In this document: in pieces, positions 15,955-25,641 of the stretch
Layout: each line of letters opens with the position of its first letter
Position numbering within the stretch: position 1 is the first letter of the stretch
Assembly (NCBI GenBank): GCA_036794825.1
Contig: DAIRGA010000001.1
Location: 124,001 to 188,000, forward strand
Length of the DNA stretch: 64,000 bases
DNA from: RZYY01 sp036794825
Lineage (GTDB): Bacteria; Bacteroidota; Bacteroidia; Bacteroidales; 4484-276
Direction: 5' to 3'
Translations under genes and position numbers: made by a program
The notes under the pieces: model-generated
Told to the model about the DNA's origin: nothing
The model's database searches: none
The model's input: only the letters and a program-made list of their open reading frames with translations

Positions 15955-16626
15955 TTATTTTTTTCTTAAAAGATCATTTTCGATGGCAAATTTTACGAGT
16001 CCGGCGGTATTTCTTGAGCCGGTTTTTTCGAGAAGATTGCGCCGGTGAGCATCCACGGTTCGCACACTAATGAAAAGTTTGTCAGCAATTTCCTGGTTTG
16101 TGTATTCGTCCACAATAAGTTGTAGCACATCTAATTCTCTGGGAGTCAATGGTATAATTTCTCCACTGATTTTTCCGGTAGAGGTTTTCTTTTTGATCAT
16201 ATCCATGATGATCACATTTTTTACCTCATTGCTGAAGTAGTTTTGCCCGCTCATCACGGTTTCGATGGCTTCAATCAACTCACTGCGGCCTGAGTTTTTT
16301 AGAATGTAACCGCCAACTCCGGCTGCCAGCATGTTTTTAATGTGCTCCTGTTCGCTGAGCATGGTCAACGTCAGAATCCTTACTTCCGGAAATTTTTCGG
16401 CAACCTTTTTTGCGCAATCCAGCCCGTTCATTATGGGCATATTGATATCCAGAATGATAAGATCGGGAGAAAGCCGTTCGATTTTCTCGATGGCTTCCAG
16501 TCCGTTTTCGGCCTGCCCAACGATTTCAAACTTTTCTTCTCCCTGCAAAAGAGAGATAATGCCGTCCCGAACGAGTTTGTGATCGTCAACCAACAGAATT
16601 TTTATTTTGTCCAAGGTATTTTCCAT
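15955..16626 (-). CDS. NarL/FixJ-family response regulator
   Basis: A 223-residue transcription factor. The receiver domain (about 7-125) is canonical: LLVDDHKLVRDG, phospho-acceptor Asp 60 in LIILDINMPIMNG, the switch Thr in LTLTML and Lys in GGYILKNSGR. A LuxR-type helix-turn-helix follows (about 155-215: LTPRELDVLQLIVDEYTNQE, IADKLFISVRTVDAHRRNLL). It starts three bases after the PAS kinase gene, so the two form one operon and one pathway. The paired TAGGTR-N4-TACCTA dyads just downstream are attractive binding sites for it, by analogy with the TACC-containing NarL heptamers; this is inference. Confidence 0.92.
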   Translation of the reverse strand: MENTLDKIKILLVDDHKLVRDGIISLLQGEEKFEIVGQAENGLEAIEKIERLSPDLIILDINMPIMNGLDCAKKVAEKFPEVRILTLTMLSEQEHIKNMLAAGVGGYILKNSGRSELIEAIETVMSGQNYFSNEVKNVIIMDMIKKKTSTGKISGEIIPLTPRELDVLQLIVDEYTNQEIADKLFISVRTVDAHRRNLLEKTGSRNTAGLVKFAIENDLLRKK

Positions 16627-16629
16627 CTT

Positions 16630-19083
16630 TTACAGCGGTATTTGGATTGTTATTGCCGTTCCTTTTCCCGGCACACTGTCAATTTCCGAAATCCCTGACA
16701 ATGCCATTACCCTGTTACTGATATTCATTAGACCCATCCCTTTAAATGACTTTGTCGAATTCCGGACATCAAACCCCTTTCCATCGTCTTCAAAAGTATA
16801 GATAATTTCTTTTTTGTGCAATAGCAGTTGGACGAAAATATGGTTTGCATCCGCATGTTTCAGGACGTTGTTGATGGCTTCCTGCGTGATGCGGTAAAGG
16901 TTTAGTTCGATGTTTCGGGGCAGGCGGAACCCCCCTCTTAAATTTTCATAAAATGTGATTTTGACCTCTCCTGACATTTCAATCTGGCTGAAAAGTGACT
17001 TTAAGGAGGGCACCAGACCGAAATCATCAATGGCTTTTGGCATGAGGTTGAGGGCTATGTTTCGGCTCTCTTCGATGGCTGAATTCAGGAATGAATATCC
17101 TACCATAAATTTCTCTTTTCTGACATCATCCATCTTTTCCACCATGCTTTTCATGGCGCTGAAGTTTAAACTGGCGGCGGTCAGGTTTTGCCCGAGGCTG
17201 TCATGAATTTCTTTTGCAACTCTTTTTCGCTCCCTGTCTTCCCCTTCGATAAGCGACCGGATTACCATTTTTTCGGCTTCACGCAGAAGGGTAATATCAT
17301 TGATTGCTGCAATTACCGTCATTTTATCCTGACTCTCAATCATTTCCGTTCTTACCTCTGCTTTAATGCTCTTTTTTCCTTTGATTAAAAGCGTGATTTC
17401 TATGGTCTGTGATAACTCTTTACTCAATTTCTGCTGAAGTTCAGGCAGATTATAATCCGATAAATCAGGGCGGATTTCTTGCAAGTAGATCTTCAGAAGC
17501 TCTTTGTGTGTGCATTCAAATAATTTTTCAGCGGCACTGTTGGCATCATAAATCCTGAAATTTTCGAGGCTGAAAATAATCATTGGAACAGGGTTGGTTT
17601 CGAACAAAAGCCGGTAGCGTAACTCTGATTGTTCAAGTTTTTTCTGTGCAAGTACCTGATCGGTAATGTTGAACTGGCTTCCCCAGATTCGCACCATCTT
17701 ATCGTTTTCGAAAATCCCTACCAGATTATTGCTGATATAGAGCAAATTACCGTAGCGATCAATATCCAGCGAAATTTCGTTATTCATCCGGTAGCCGGAA
17801 GAAATGAATTTGTTCAGGAAACCGATGTTATGAAGGTTATCATCTCCACCCTGTAACTGTGTGAGTCGGAAGCCCTGCATGTCTTCAGCATTTTGATAGC
17901 CATACATGGCTGCAAATGCACTGTTGCAGGTTTTAATGTGACCCTTGTTGAAAAAGATATCAATTTGCTTCTCCACCGGCATGGTAGGTTCCACAGGCAC
18001 TTCAAGTTCGTAAAGGAAAATTCCTTCGTTGGCAAATTTGATGAAGCTTCGGTAAACGTTAAGCCAGTAATTAAGATCCAGCTCGAGTTGTTTTTTTTCG
18101 GTGATGTCCTGCAGTGTCCCAATTAGTCTGCGGGGCTGTTGGTGCTCATCATTTTGAGCAACTTTTCCGATCAGTTGAAACCACCGCCATCCTTTTTCCT
18201 TATGTAGCAGTCGGTGTTCTGCTGAAAACGTTTCACTTTCTCCATTGATGAATTTCAGGTATGGCTCTCCCATTTTGATAATATCATCGGGATGAATCAT
18301 TGAGCCATAGTATACCGAGTCAAATTTTTTGTTCAGATCGGTAAGTCCGGTAATTTTTTTCCAGGTTTCGTCCACAAATACTTCCTTTGATTCGAGGTTA
18401 TAATCCCACAATCCCAGGTTACCCCCAAGCAATGCAGTTTCCAGTCTCTGGTTGGCTTCAATGAGTTCAATTTCGTAGAGTTTGTCGCTGGTGATATCTT
18501 TGGATGATCCAACAATTTCGAGAATTTGCCCGTACTCATCCATGAGCGCATTCACATGATCGAGGAGGTAAACCAATTTTCCGTCCTTTTTTGTGATTAC
18601 GGTTTCATACTCAATGGAGGTTAAACCGCGCTGAAGGTGTTCCTGAAAAATCTTCTCATTCTTTGAGTAGGTCTCTTCATCTATGAAATCACTGAATTTC
18701 TTACCGATCATCTCTTCTGCCTCCAGACCATAAACCTGATTACTGGCCTGGTTTACAAAAGTGATAACTCCGTTTTTATTCACAGTCCAAATAACATCAT
18801 GCGTGAGTTCTACTATCTTTTTATAGCGCAATTCGCTGGCTTGTAGCTGGTTTTTCAGGGTAACCACAATTTTGATTTGTGCCCTTACTGTCAGGTAAAG
18901 AAATAGGGTGGTGAGGCAAATGAAAAGCCATCCTTTGTAGGTTTGCAGGTGCAATGCAATTTTAGTATCAGAAACGAAATAAAGCAGGAGATTATCTGAC
19001 AGGAGAATCCAGATAAATCCAAAAAGGAAAAAGTAGATGGCGGATTTAAGCGCAGGTCGGTTGTACTCGTTAAATTTGAACAT
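16630..19083 (-). CDS. PAS-rich HisKA_3 sensor histidine kinase
   Basis: An 817-residue kinase that should phosphorylate the adjacent NarL regulator. Two N-terminal membrane segments (about 13-35 and 48-66) with a very short loop mean it probably senses from the cytoplasm or membrane. Four PAS domains follow at roughly 95-205, 210-335, 345-480 and 490-600, each opening with a YxxxxExTxDxxW-like line (for example RYKKIVELTHDVIWTVNKNG). The dimerisation H-box is ERKRVAKEIHDSLGQNL with His 627, and the NarX-type ATPase has EAINNVLKHA, FEDDGKGFD and GMGLMNISNR. The PAS ligands cannot be read from sequence. Confidence 0.93.
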   Translation of the reverse strand: MFKFNEYNRPALKSAIYFFLFGFIWILLSDNLLLYFVSDTKIALHLQTYKGWLFICLTTLFLYLTVRAQIKIVVTLKNQLQASELRYKKIVELTHDVIWTVNKNGVITFVNQASNQVYGLEAEEMIGKKFSDFIDEETYSKNEKIFQEHLQRGLTSIEYETVITKKDGKLVYLLDHVNALMDEYGQILEIVGSSKDITSDKLYEIELIEANQRLETALLGGNLGLWDYNLESKEVFVDETWKKITGLTDLNKKFDSVYYGSMIHPDDIIKMGEPYLKFINGESETFSAEHRLLHKEKGWRWFQLIGKVAQNDEHQQPRRLIGTLQDITEKKQLELDLNYWLNVYRSFIKFANEGIFLYELEVPVEPTMPVEKQIDIFFNKGHIKTCNSAFAAMYGYQNAEDMQGFRLTQLQGGDDNLHNIGFLNKFISSGYRMNNEISLDIDRYGNLLYISNNLVGIFENDKMVRIWGSQFNITDQVLAQKKLEQSELRYRLLFETNPVPMIIFSLENFRIYDANSAAEKLFECTHKELLKIYLQEIRPDLSDYNLPELQQKLSKELSQTIEITLLIKGKKSIKAEVRTEMIESQDKMTVIAAINDITLLREAEKMVIRSLIEGEDRERKRVAKEIHDSLGQNLTAASLNFSAMKSMVEKMDDVRKEKFMVGYSFLNSAIEESRNIALNLMPKAIDDFGLVPSLKSLFSQIEMSGEVKITFYENLRGGFRLPRNIELNLYRITQEAINNVLKHADANHIFVQLLLHKKEIIYTFEDDGKGFDVRNSTKSFKGMGLMNISNRVMALSGISEIDSVPGKGTAITIQIPL

Positions 19084-19153
19084 TGCAGGAATTTTTTAAT
19101 GAAAAAGAACTCCGAAAAGTAACAACAAATTTGAGCGAAAAGAATGTCCCTGA

Positions 19154-21775
19154 TTACTTTTTCTTCAGCATGTTTTTAATCTGGTTTAATTTCATCAGTG
19201 CCTCTACGGGAGTAAGGATATCAATGTTGGTGTTTATGATTTCATCCTTAATCTGCAGCAGAAGCGGGTCGTCGAGCTGGATGAAACTGAGCTGGTAATC
19301 ATCGGTTCTTCGGGGCGAATTCAGTCGTTTGTTCAGCTCGTCCTGGCTGTGGCTCTTTTCCAGAACCTTGAGCATTTGCCCGGCGTGCTCAATTACTTCC
19401 GGGGGCATTCCGGCCATTTTAGCCACATGAATTCCGAAACTGTGCTCTGTTCCGCCAGGGACAAGTTTTCGCAGGAAGATGACCTTGTTACCGATCTCTT
19501 TTACTGAAACATGGAAGTTTTTGATTCGGTTCATGTTGGCGGCCATTTCGTTCAGTTCGTGGTAATGGGTGGCAAACAGGACCTTGGGCCGGTATGCCGG
19601 GTGGTCGTGCAGGTAGGCGGCGATGGCCCATGCAATGGATATTCCATCGTAGGTGGAGGTGCCGCGGCCGATTTCGTCAAGGATGATAAGGCTGCGGTTG
19701 GAGATGTTGTTGAGAATGCTGGTGGTTTCGTTCATCTCCACCATAAAGGTTGATTCACCCGATGAAATGTTGTCGGATGCGCCAACCCGGGTGAAAACCT
19801 TATCAATCAGGCCGATGGATGCTGATGAAGCCGGCACGAAGCTTCCCATCTGTGCCATCAGCACTGTTAATGCGGCTTGCCGGAGCAATGCAGATTTTCC
19901 CGACATATTTGGCCCGGTGATGATGACGATCTGCTGTTTTTTGTTGTCGAGGAAAATGTCGTTGGGAACGTAACCTTCGCCGGGTGGCAATTGTTTTTCG
20001 ATCACCGGATGACGGCTGCTTTTGATGTCAAGAATGTACGAGTCGTTTATTTCGGGCTTTACGTAACCATTTTCGATGGCTACCGAAGCAAAAGAGATCA
20101 GGCAGTCGAGGCGGGCCAGCAGCATGGCGTTGAGCTGCACTGGGCCGGTATAATCGGCTAAAGCAACCACCAGGTCGTTGAATAGCCTGGTTTCGATTTC
20201 AAGGATTTTTTCTTCAGCGCCGAGGATTTTTTCCTCGTACTCTTTTAATTCCTGTGTTATATAGCGTTCGGAGCTGACCAAGGTTTGCCTGCGCTCCCAT
20301 TCCGGGGGTACCTTGTCCTTGTGCACGTTGGTTACTTCGAGATAATACCCGAAAACGTTGTTGAAAGCTATCTTCAGGGAGGTAATCCCGGTTTTCTCGA
20401 TCTCTCTCTTTTTTATTTTTTCGAGATAATCTTTGCCCGAATAAAGCAGTTCGCGGAGTTCGTCCAGTGGCTCCGAAACTCCCTGTCGGATTACATGTCC
20501 TTTGTTAATGAATGCAGGAGGATCGGATTCCAGTTCAGCTTCTGTTTTATTTCTGATTACCTGACATGGATTCAGCTGGTCGGCGATCTTTTTCAGAGGC
20601 TCTGATCCTGCAATCGAACACCCCTCTTTGATTTTTTCCACAGCGTGCAGCCCCCTGATGATTTGAACCAACTCCCGGGGATTTACTCTGCCAACAGCCA
20701 CTTTGGAGATCAAACGCTCGATGTCGCCGATCTGCCGAATATTGTCCTTCAGAATTTCAGTAAGTTCCGGATTGCTGATAAGGTACTCTACTACGCCGTG
20801 TCGCTCTTCGATGCTTTTTCGGATTTTGAGCGGCATCGTAATCCATTTTCGCATCATCCTCGATCCCATCGGCGAAATCGTTTTATCCATGACCTGGATG
20901 AGGGTAGCAGCATTTTCGTTTGGCGAATAAAGCAACTCGAGGTTGCGAATAGTGAATTTATCCAGCCAGACATATTTATCCTCTTCAATTCTCGAAATTT
21001 TTCTGATGTGTCCTAATTCATGATGCTGCGTTTCGTTGAGGTAATGAAAAGCAGCGCCGGCAGCAATTACACCAATGCTCATCTCCTCCACACCAAAACC
21101 TTTCAATGTGTTGGTACCGAAGTGTTTTAGCAGAAGGTCGCGGGCAAAATCTTCGGTAAATACCCAATCGTCAAAAGTGGTGAGGTAAAATTTCTCGCCA
21201 AACTCTTCGATAAACTGGTGGCGCTTGCTTTTTTGCAGGATGATCTCGCTGGGCTTAAAACTTTGCATTAGTTTATCGAGGTATTCATTGGAGCCCTGTG
21301 TCAGGTAAAACTCGCCGGTGGAGACATCAAGAAAGGAGATACCGGAATTTTTTGGAAGAAGGTGGATGCTTGCCAGGAAGTTATTCTCTTTGTGATTGAG
21401 CACTTTATCGTTAAATGAAACCCCCGGCGTAACCAGTTCGGTCACGCCACGTTTCACAATTTTCTTGGTAAGTTTGGGATCTTCCAGCTGATCGCAAATG
21501 GCAACCCTTTGGCCTGCCCTGACCAGCTTTGGAAGATAAGTATCAATAGAATGGTGAGGGAAGCCCGCCAGCTCGACAAATGAAGCTGCTCCGTTGGCTC
21601 TCCTCGTAAGCACAATCCCCAGTATATTGGAGGCTTTTACCGCATCTTCGCCGAACGTTTCATAAAAATCGCCAACCCTGAAGAGCAGCAGCGCATCAGG
21701 GTATTTTGTTTTGATGGCAGTGTACTGCTTCATCAATGGCGTTTCCATCGCCTCTTTGGATTTCTTTGTGGTCAA
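19154..21775 (-). CDS. mutS: DNA mismatch repair protein MutS
   Basis: An 873-residue mismatch-recognition ATPase. The N-terminal mismatch-binding motif is GDFYETFGEDAVKAS (the Phe-x-Glu wedge). The clamp and lever domains fill the middle. The ATPase has Walker A ITGPNMSGKSALLRQ, Walker B SLIILDEIGRGTSTYDG and the ABC signature region SSGESTFMVEM. Length is standard. The first codon used is TTG (giving a Lys-rich MTTKKSKEAM start, as in relatives); an ATG nine codons on (21748) is the alternative. A TATTTTTG element lies just upstream. It is divergent from the tRNA-Pro gene. Confidence 0.97.
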   Translation of the reverse strand: MTTKKSKEAMETPLMKQYTAIKTKYPDALLLFRVGDFYETFGEDAVKASNILGIVLTRRANGAASFVELAGFPHHSIDTYLPKLVRAGQRVAICDQLEDPKLTKKIVKRGVTELVTPGVSFNDKVLNHKENNFLASIHLLPKNSGISFLDVSTGEFYLTQGSNEYLDKLMQSFKPSEIILQKSKRHQFIEEFGEKFYLTTFDDWVFTEDFARDLLLKHFGTNTLKGFGVEEMSIGVIAAGAAFHYLNETQHHELGHIRKISRIEEDKYVWLDKFTIRNLELLYSPNENAATLIQVMDKTISPMGSRMMRKWITMPLKIRKSIEERHGVVEYLISNPELTEILKDNIRQIGDIERLISKVAVGRVNPRELVQIIRGLHAVEKIKEGCSIAGSEPLKKIADQLNPCQVIRNKTEAELESDPPAFINKGHVIRQGVSEPLDELRELLYSGKDYLEKIKKREIEKTGITSLKIAFNNVFGYYLEVTNVHKDKVPPEWERRQTLVSSERYITQELKEYEEKILGAEEKILEIETRLFNDLVVALADYTGPVQLNAMLLARLDCLISFASVAIENGYVKPEINDSYILDIKSSRHPVIEKQLPPGEGYVPNDIFLDNKKQQIVIITGPNMSGKSALLRQAALTVLMAQMGSFVPASSASIGLIDKVFTRVGASDNISSGESTFMVEMNETTSILNNISNRSLIILDEIGRGTSTYDGISIAWAIAAYLHDHPAYRPKVLFATHYHELNEMAANMNRIKNFHVSVKEIGNKVIFLRKLVPGGTEHSFGIHVAKMAGMPPEVIEHAGQMLKVLEKSHSQDELNKRLNSPRRTDDYQLSFIQLDDPLLLQIKDEIINTNIDILTPVEALMKLNQIKNMLKKK

Positions 21776-21791
21776 TCGGCTAAATTTTGAA

Positions 21792-21799
21792 CAAAAATA
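21792..21799 (-). promoter_or_regulatory. Promoter -7 element for mutS
   Basis: TATTTTTG on the minus strand, 16 bases before the TTG start and 43 before the ATG alternative. No properly spaced TTTG box is seen. Confidence 0.4.
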
Positions 21800-21854
21800 G
21801 TTTTATCATCAAACTTACAGGAACTATTTACCACTTGATTTTGCAATAAAATTG

Positions 21855-21862
21855 TATTTTTG
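21855..21862 (+). promoter_or_regulatory. Promoter -7 element for tRNA-Pro
   Basis: TATTTTTG, 23 bases before the mature tRNA 5' end. An imperfect upstream ACTTG box sits 17 bases away. Confidence 0.5.
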
Positions 21863-21885
21863 CCGCAGTTTTACTGAAAAACGTT

Positions 21886-21959
21886 CGGGGTGTGGCGCAG
21901 TTGGTTAGCGTGCTAGACTGGGGGTCTAGAGGTCGCGAGTTCGAGTCTCGCCACTCCGA
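21886..21959 (+). tRNA. tRNA-Pro (anticodon GGG)
   Basis: A 74-base cloverleaf. The acceptor stem CGGGGTG / CACTCCG has one G-T pair. The D arm is GCGC..GCGT-like with the GG of the D loop. The anticodon stem CTAGA / TCTAG encloses the loop CTGGGGG (anticodon GGG, reads CCC and CCT). The T arm is GCGAG / CTCGC with TTCGAGT. The discriminator base is A and CCA is not encoded. Confidence 0.95.
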
Positions 21960-21972
21960 CAAAAGCAATAAG

Positions 21973-22000
21973 CCACTCTGTAAGCAGGGTGGTTTTTTTT
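21973..22000 (+). terminator. Intrinsic terminator after tRNA-Pro
   Basis: The stem CCACTCTG / CAGGGTGG (one G-T pair) has a four-base loop and eight T, 14 bases past the tRNA. Confidence 0.88.
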
Positions 22001-22058
22001 CGATCTGTTTGAAAAATTTTCCAATTGCAAAATCAAAGCTTTGATGGTGGCCGGGACT

Positions 22059-22091
22059 TTTGCTCCAGACAGATAACTTTCTCTACATTTG
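22059..22091 (+). promoter_or_regulatory. Promoter for the membrane glycosyltransferase gene
   Basis: TTTG at 22059-22062, a 21-base spacer, then TACATTTG at 22084-22091. The long open frame from a TTG at 22060 runs through this promoter, so translation should start at the ATG at 22141. Confidence 0.6.
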
Positions 22092-22140
22092 CACAAATCA
22101 ATATGTAGTGGCAGGCATTAAAATCTTCGGTATCAGAGCA

Positions 22141-23952
22141 ATGAAACCTAACAGAACTGAGGGATTCGTTTTTGCGATGATAATTCTTTTGTTCTGGATC
22201 TATCTCTTTTTTCGTGCAATCTTAATCCAACCGATGCACGACGAAATTGCCACCTTTTATTATTTCGTTCAACCCGGACAGTTCATCCCCTATCATTCCG
22301 ACTGGACAACCAATAACCATATTTTGAATTCGGCGCTGACTTTTGTCAGCTTTCATCTTTTCGGGTCGTCGCCGCTGGCATTGCGCCTGCCGAATCTTTT
22401 GTTCTTTCCACTGTTCGGTTTTTTTATCTGGAAAATCAGCGCCTTCCTTCGCAGCCCGCTGATGAGGTGGGGATTTCTGATCTGTTTGTTGTTTATCCAC
22501 AACTACATCGAGTTCTTTGCAATGTCGAGAGGTTACGGGCTGGCGCTGACAATGCTGGTGGGCAGTATCTGGTTCACTATGAGGGTGTTTGTTGCGCCGG
22601 ATGTAAAAAATCAGATTCTGGCGATTGCGTTTGGAGTGCTTTCGGTTAGCGCTATTCTGATCAACATAAACTCGCTGATCGTGGTTATGAGCCTTCTGCT
22701 TCTTAAATCTGTTTCCGATAAAAACCCGCGAACAATTCTATCAACCATTGCTGTAATGATTTTGGGGATTATCCCGATGCTGGCTGCGGTCTGGTATCTT
22801 TTCGATCTGAATACGGCCGGCAGACTGGATTACGGCGGCACGGAAGGATTCTGGACGACTTCGGTTAAAGACCTGACCAACATGCTTTTCGGTAAGTGGT
22901 CATTCCTGGCAGATGCATACCTTATATTAATGTTACTCCTGATTGCGATTGCGGTGGTGATGATTTTGTACAGAAATGCCACTCTCCAAAAGAATCTCCG
23001 TCTCCTGCTGTCTCCGCAATGGGTTTTCTTCTTCCTGCTGACAGGCAATCTGATCGGGTTTTTTCTGGAACATCACCTGTTTGGTGTGCTTTACCCGGGC
23101 AACCGCACATCAATGCAGCTCATCATCCTTTTTATCGGTACTCTCTTTTTTATCTTCGATAGTGTTGATATTCAATTTAGAAGGGTGTTTATCCTGACAC
23201 TTTTACCGCTGATACTTCTGCCTGTATATTTTCTTTGGTCAATCAATTTTCGAAAGATATCGGTAGAAAATGAAGACATTCCGAAAAGATTTTCAGAAAT
23301 TATCCTGAATCATAAAAAAACGACCGGCGACTCACCTACAATTCAGGGATACAAGGGCAGGGAATTGCGTTGGGCATATCTGAATTACCAGATGAAGCAA
23401 AATCTTCCAATGGTTCATAACAGCACCTGGCCCGACAGCATTGCTGATTTTCAGATTGTTGATCCGGAAAAATTTCCTTTTACGGATCATTATTTGACCG
23501 TTGATTCTGCGCCAGGCTCAGGTTTGCAGATACTCGAACGAAAAATCAAATTACACCGTGAATTGGTTTACAAATCAAGTCCTGAATTTGCCCGGGAATT
23601 TACCAATGACGAATTCATCCTGCTGGCGCGGGGTGAAACCGACACGCTGAAAGCCGAAAATCTTCTCGCTCAATATGAATTGAATATTCAGTCAGAAAAG
23701 CGTTTCCCGGTGGTTTGGGTGGTTTTTGCAGTGCAAAATGAGGAAGGAAAAGAAATGGTTTATGAGCGTGTTCCGCTGAACTGGTACAACTATGACTGGA
23801 TTTCGGGAACAGAAAAGTTTGAAACATCAATCCTTGCAGCTGGTATCCATGCTTCGACGCTCAGATGGGTAACCTACATCTGGAATGTAAATAAAGTTCC
23901 GCTGAAGGTAAATACCACACAATTATCAATTTTCATCCTCAAAAACCAGTGA
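22141..23952 (+). CDS. Polytopic membrane glycosyltransferase, GT39/ArnT-like
   Basis: A 603-residue inner-membrane protein with about ten to twelve hydrophobic segments in the first 380 residues and a soluble C-terminal part of about 200 residues. The N-terminal periplasmic loop carries the acidic MHDEIATFYYF motif and a following NNHIL, the pattern of GT-C enzymes that use polyprenyl-phosphate sugars (PMT/ArnT/GT39). It probably transfers a sugar or other group from a lipid carrier onto an envelope acceptor. The acceptor and donor are unknown, and no glycan cluster surrounds it: tRNA-Pro lies upstream and the ATP synthase operon downstream. A GT-C fold is probable but not proven. Confidence 0.75.
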   Translation: MKPNRTEGFVFAMIILLFWIYLFFRAILIQPMHDEIATFYYFVQPGQFIPYHSDWTTNNHILNSALTFVSFHLFGSSPLALRLPNLLFFPLFGFFIWKISAFLRSPLMRWGFLICLLFIHNYIEFFAMSRGYGLALTMLVGSIWFTMRVFVAPDVKNQILAIAFGVLSVSAILININSLIVVMSLLLLKSVSDKNPRTILSTIAVMILGIIPMLAAVWYLFDLNTAGRLDYGGTEGFWTTSVKDLTNMLFGKWSFLADAYLILMLLLIAIAVVMILYRNATLQKNLRLLLSPQWVFFFLLTGNLIGFFLEHHLFGVLYPGNRTSMQLIILFIGTLFFIFDSVDIQFRRVFILTLLPLILLPVYFLWSINFRKISVENEDIPKRFSEIILNHKKTTGDSPTIQGYKGRELRWAYLNYQMKQNLPMVHNSTWPDSIADFQIVDPEKFPFTDHYLTVDSAPGSGLQILERKIKLHRELVYKSSPEFAREFTNDEFILLARGETDTLKAENLLAQYELNIQSEKRFPVVWVVFAVQNEEGKEMVYERVPLNWYNYDWISGTEKFETSILAAGIHASTLRWVTYIWNVNKVPLKVNTTQLSIFILKNQ

Positions 23953-24059
23953 GAGAGCTTAATGTTGCCGCTACGCTAATTTGGAATCATTACGAACAAC
24001 CCGGTTGTTACCTTTTTAAAAAATTGTTAATAAATCACTTAAGCATAAGCGTAAGGGTG

Positions 24060-24067
24060 TATCTTTG
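24060..24067 (+). promoter_or_regulatory. Promoter -7 element of the ATP synthase operon
   Basis: TATCTTTG, 38 bases before the atpD ATG. A perfect palindrome AACAACC-C-GGTTGTT (23995-24009) lies 50 bases upstream and could be an operator. Confidence 0.5.
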
Positions 24068-24105
24068 CGCCCAATTTTCAGCAAATCATACCTAAGATAC
24101 TTTAA

Positions 24106-25617
24106 ATGAGCAATACAAGCGAGGGTTTCGTTTCCCAGGTTATCGGTCCGGTAGTTGACGTTTCTTTTGAGCAGGATCAGATTTTGCCCAATATTCATGA
24201 CGCTCTCAAAATTGTGAAGGAAGACGGCAGTTGGATAATGCTTGAAACGCAGCAGGATATTGGTGAAAATACGGTTCGATCTGTGGCAATGGACTCAACG
24301 GACGGCCTTCACCGGGGAATGAAAGTGATCAACATCGGGCGTCCGATCGAGATGCCGGTGGGCGAATATATCCGCGGAAGACTTTTTAACGTAATTGGCG
24401 AACCTATCGACGGATTAAAATCAATCGTGAAAGAGCAGGGTTATCCTATTCACCGCGATCCCCCAAAATTTGAAAATCTTAGTACTACCGCCGAAATCCT
24501 TTACACAGGTATAAAAGTTATTGACCTGATCGAGCCTTATTCAAAAGGTGGAAAGATCGGTTTGTTTGGTGGCGCCGGTGTTGGCAAGACTGTGATTATC
24601 ATGGAATTGATCAACAATATTGCAAAAGTTTACTCCGGGTTGTCCGTTTTTGCCGGCGTTGGCGAGCGTACCCGTGAAGGTAATGACCTGCTTCGCGAAA
24701 TGATCGAATCGGGGGTAATCAGATATGGTGAAGAATTTCTGAAAAGCATGGAGCATGGCGGCTGGGATATATCCAAAGTTGACTACAACGAGCTCTCAAA
24801 ATCGCAAGCCACACTGGTTTTCGGCCAGATGAACGAACCTCCCGGAGCACGTGCCCGTGTTGCGCTTTCAGGTCTTAGCCTTGCAGAGTATTTCAGGGAT
24901 GGCGACGAAAAATCCGGAGGAAGAGACATTCTGTTTTTCATTGACAATATTTTCCGTTTTACACAGGCAGGCTCCGAAGTGTCGGCGCTTCTTGGCCGCA
25001 TGCCGTCCGCAGTTGGTTACCAGCCCACACTTGCCACCGAAATGGGTTTGATGCAGGAGAGAATCACCTCCACCAAGAGGGGCTCAATTACTTCAGTACA
25101 AGCAGTTTATGTACCGGCCGACGACCTCACCGATCCGGCGCCGGCTACCACATTTGCCCACCTCGATGCCACCACAGTTCTCAACCGTAAAATTGCCGAG
25201 CTGGGTATTTATCCCGCCGTTGACCCGCTGGATTCAACCTCAAGGATTCTTTCCCCTCACATCGTTGGCGCCGAGCATTACAACACAGCACAACGTGTAA
25301 AAAACATACTTCAGCGCTACAAAGAACTTCAGGATATCATCGCCATCCTTGGAATGGACGAACTTTCGGAAGAGGACAAGCAACTGGTGCGCCGTGCAAG
25401 GAAAGTACAGCGTTTCCTCTCGCAGCCATTCCACGTGGCCGAGCAATTCACCGGAATACCCGGAAAGATTGTTGACATTCACGATACCATAAAGGGCTTC
25501 AATATGATTATTGATGGCGGCGTTGATGAGTACCCCGAGGCAGCCTTCAACCTAGTCGGAACCATCGAAGAAGCTATTGATAAAGGAAAGAAAATGCTTG
25601 AAGAAACCCTGGCCTGA
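24106..25617 (+). CDS. atpD: ATP synthase F1 beta subunit
   Basis: A 503-residue catalytic subunit of the F1 head. It has the P-loop GGAGVGKTVIIMELINN, the catalytic GERTREGNDL, Walker B ILFFIDNIFRFTQAGSEVSA, LLGRMPSAVGYQPTL and the C-terminal helical domain. Length is slightly longer than in E. coli, as usual in this phylum. It is the first gene of the operon, which is the Bacteroidota order (beta and epsilon in front, alpha and gamma at the end). Confidence 0.98.
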   Translation: MSNTSEGFVSQVIGPVVDVSFEQDQILPNIHDALKIVKEDGSWIMLETQQDIGENTVRSVAMDSTDGLHRGMKVINIGRPIEMPVGEYIRGRLFNVIGEPIDGLKSIVKEQGYPIHRDPPKFENLSTTAEILYTGIKVIDLIEPYSKGGKIGLFGGAGVGKTVIIMELINNIAKVYSGLSVFAGVGERTREGNDLLREMIESGVIRYGEEFLKSMEHGGWDISKVDYNELSKSQATLVFGQMNEPPGARARVALSGLSLAEYFRDGDEKSGGRDILFFIDNIFRFTQAGSEVSALLGRMPSAVGYQPTLATEMGLMQERITSTKRGSITSVQAVYVPADDLTDPAPATTFAHLDATTVLNRKIAELGIYPAVDPLDSTSRILSPHIVGAEHYNTAQRVKNILQRYKELQDIIAILGMDELSEEDKQLVRRARKVQRFLSQPFHVAEQFTGIPGKIVDIHDTIKGFNMIIDGGVDEYPEAAFNLVGTIEEAIDKGKKMLEETLA

Positions 25618-25641
25618 TTCAATTAAGCAAAGCTTAACAAC

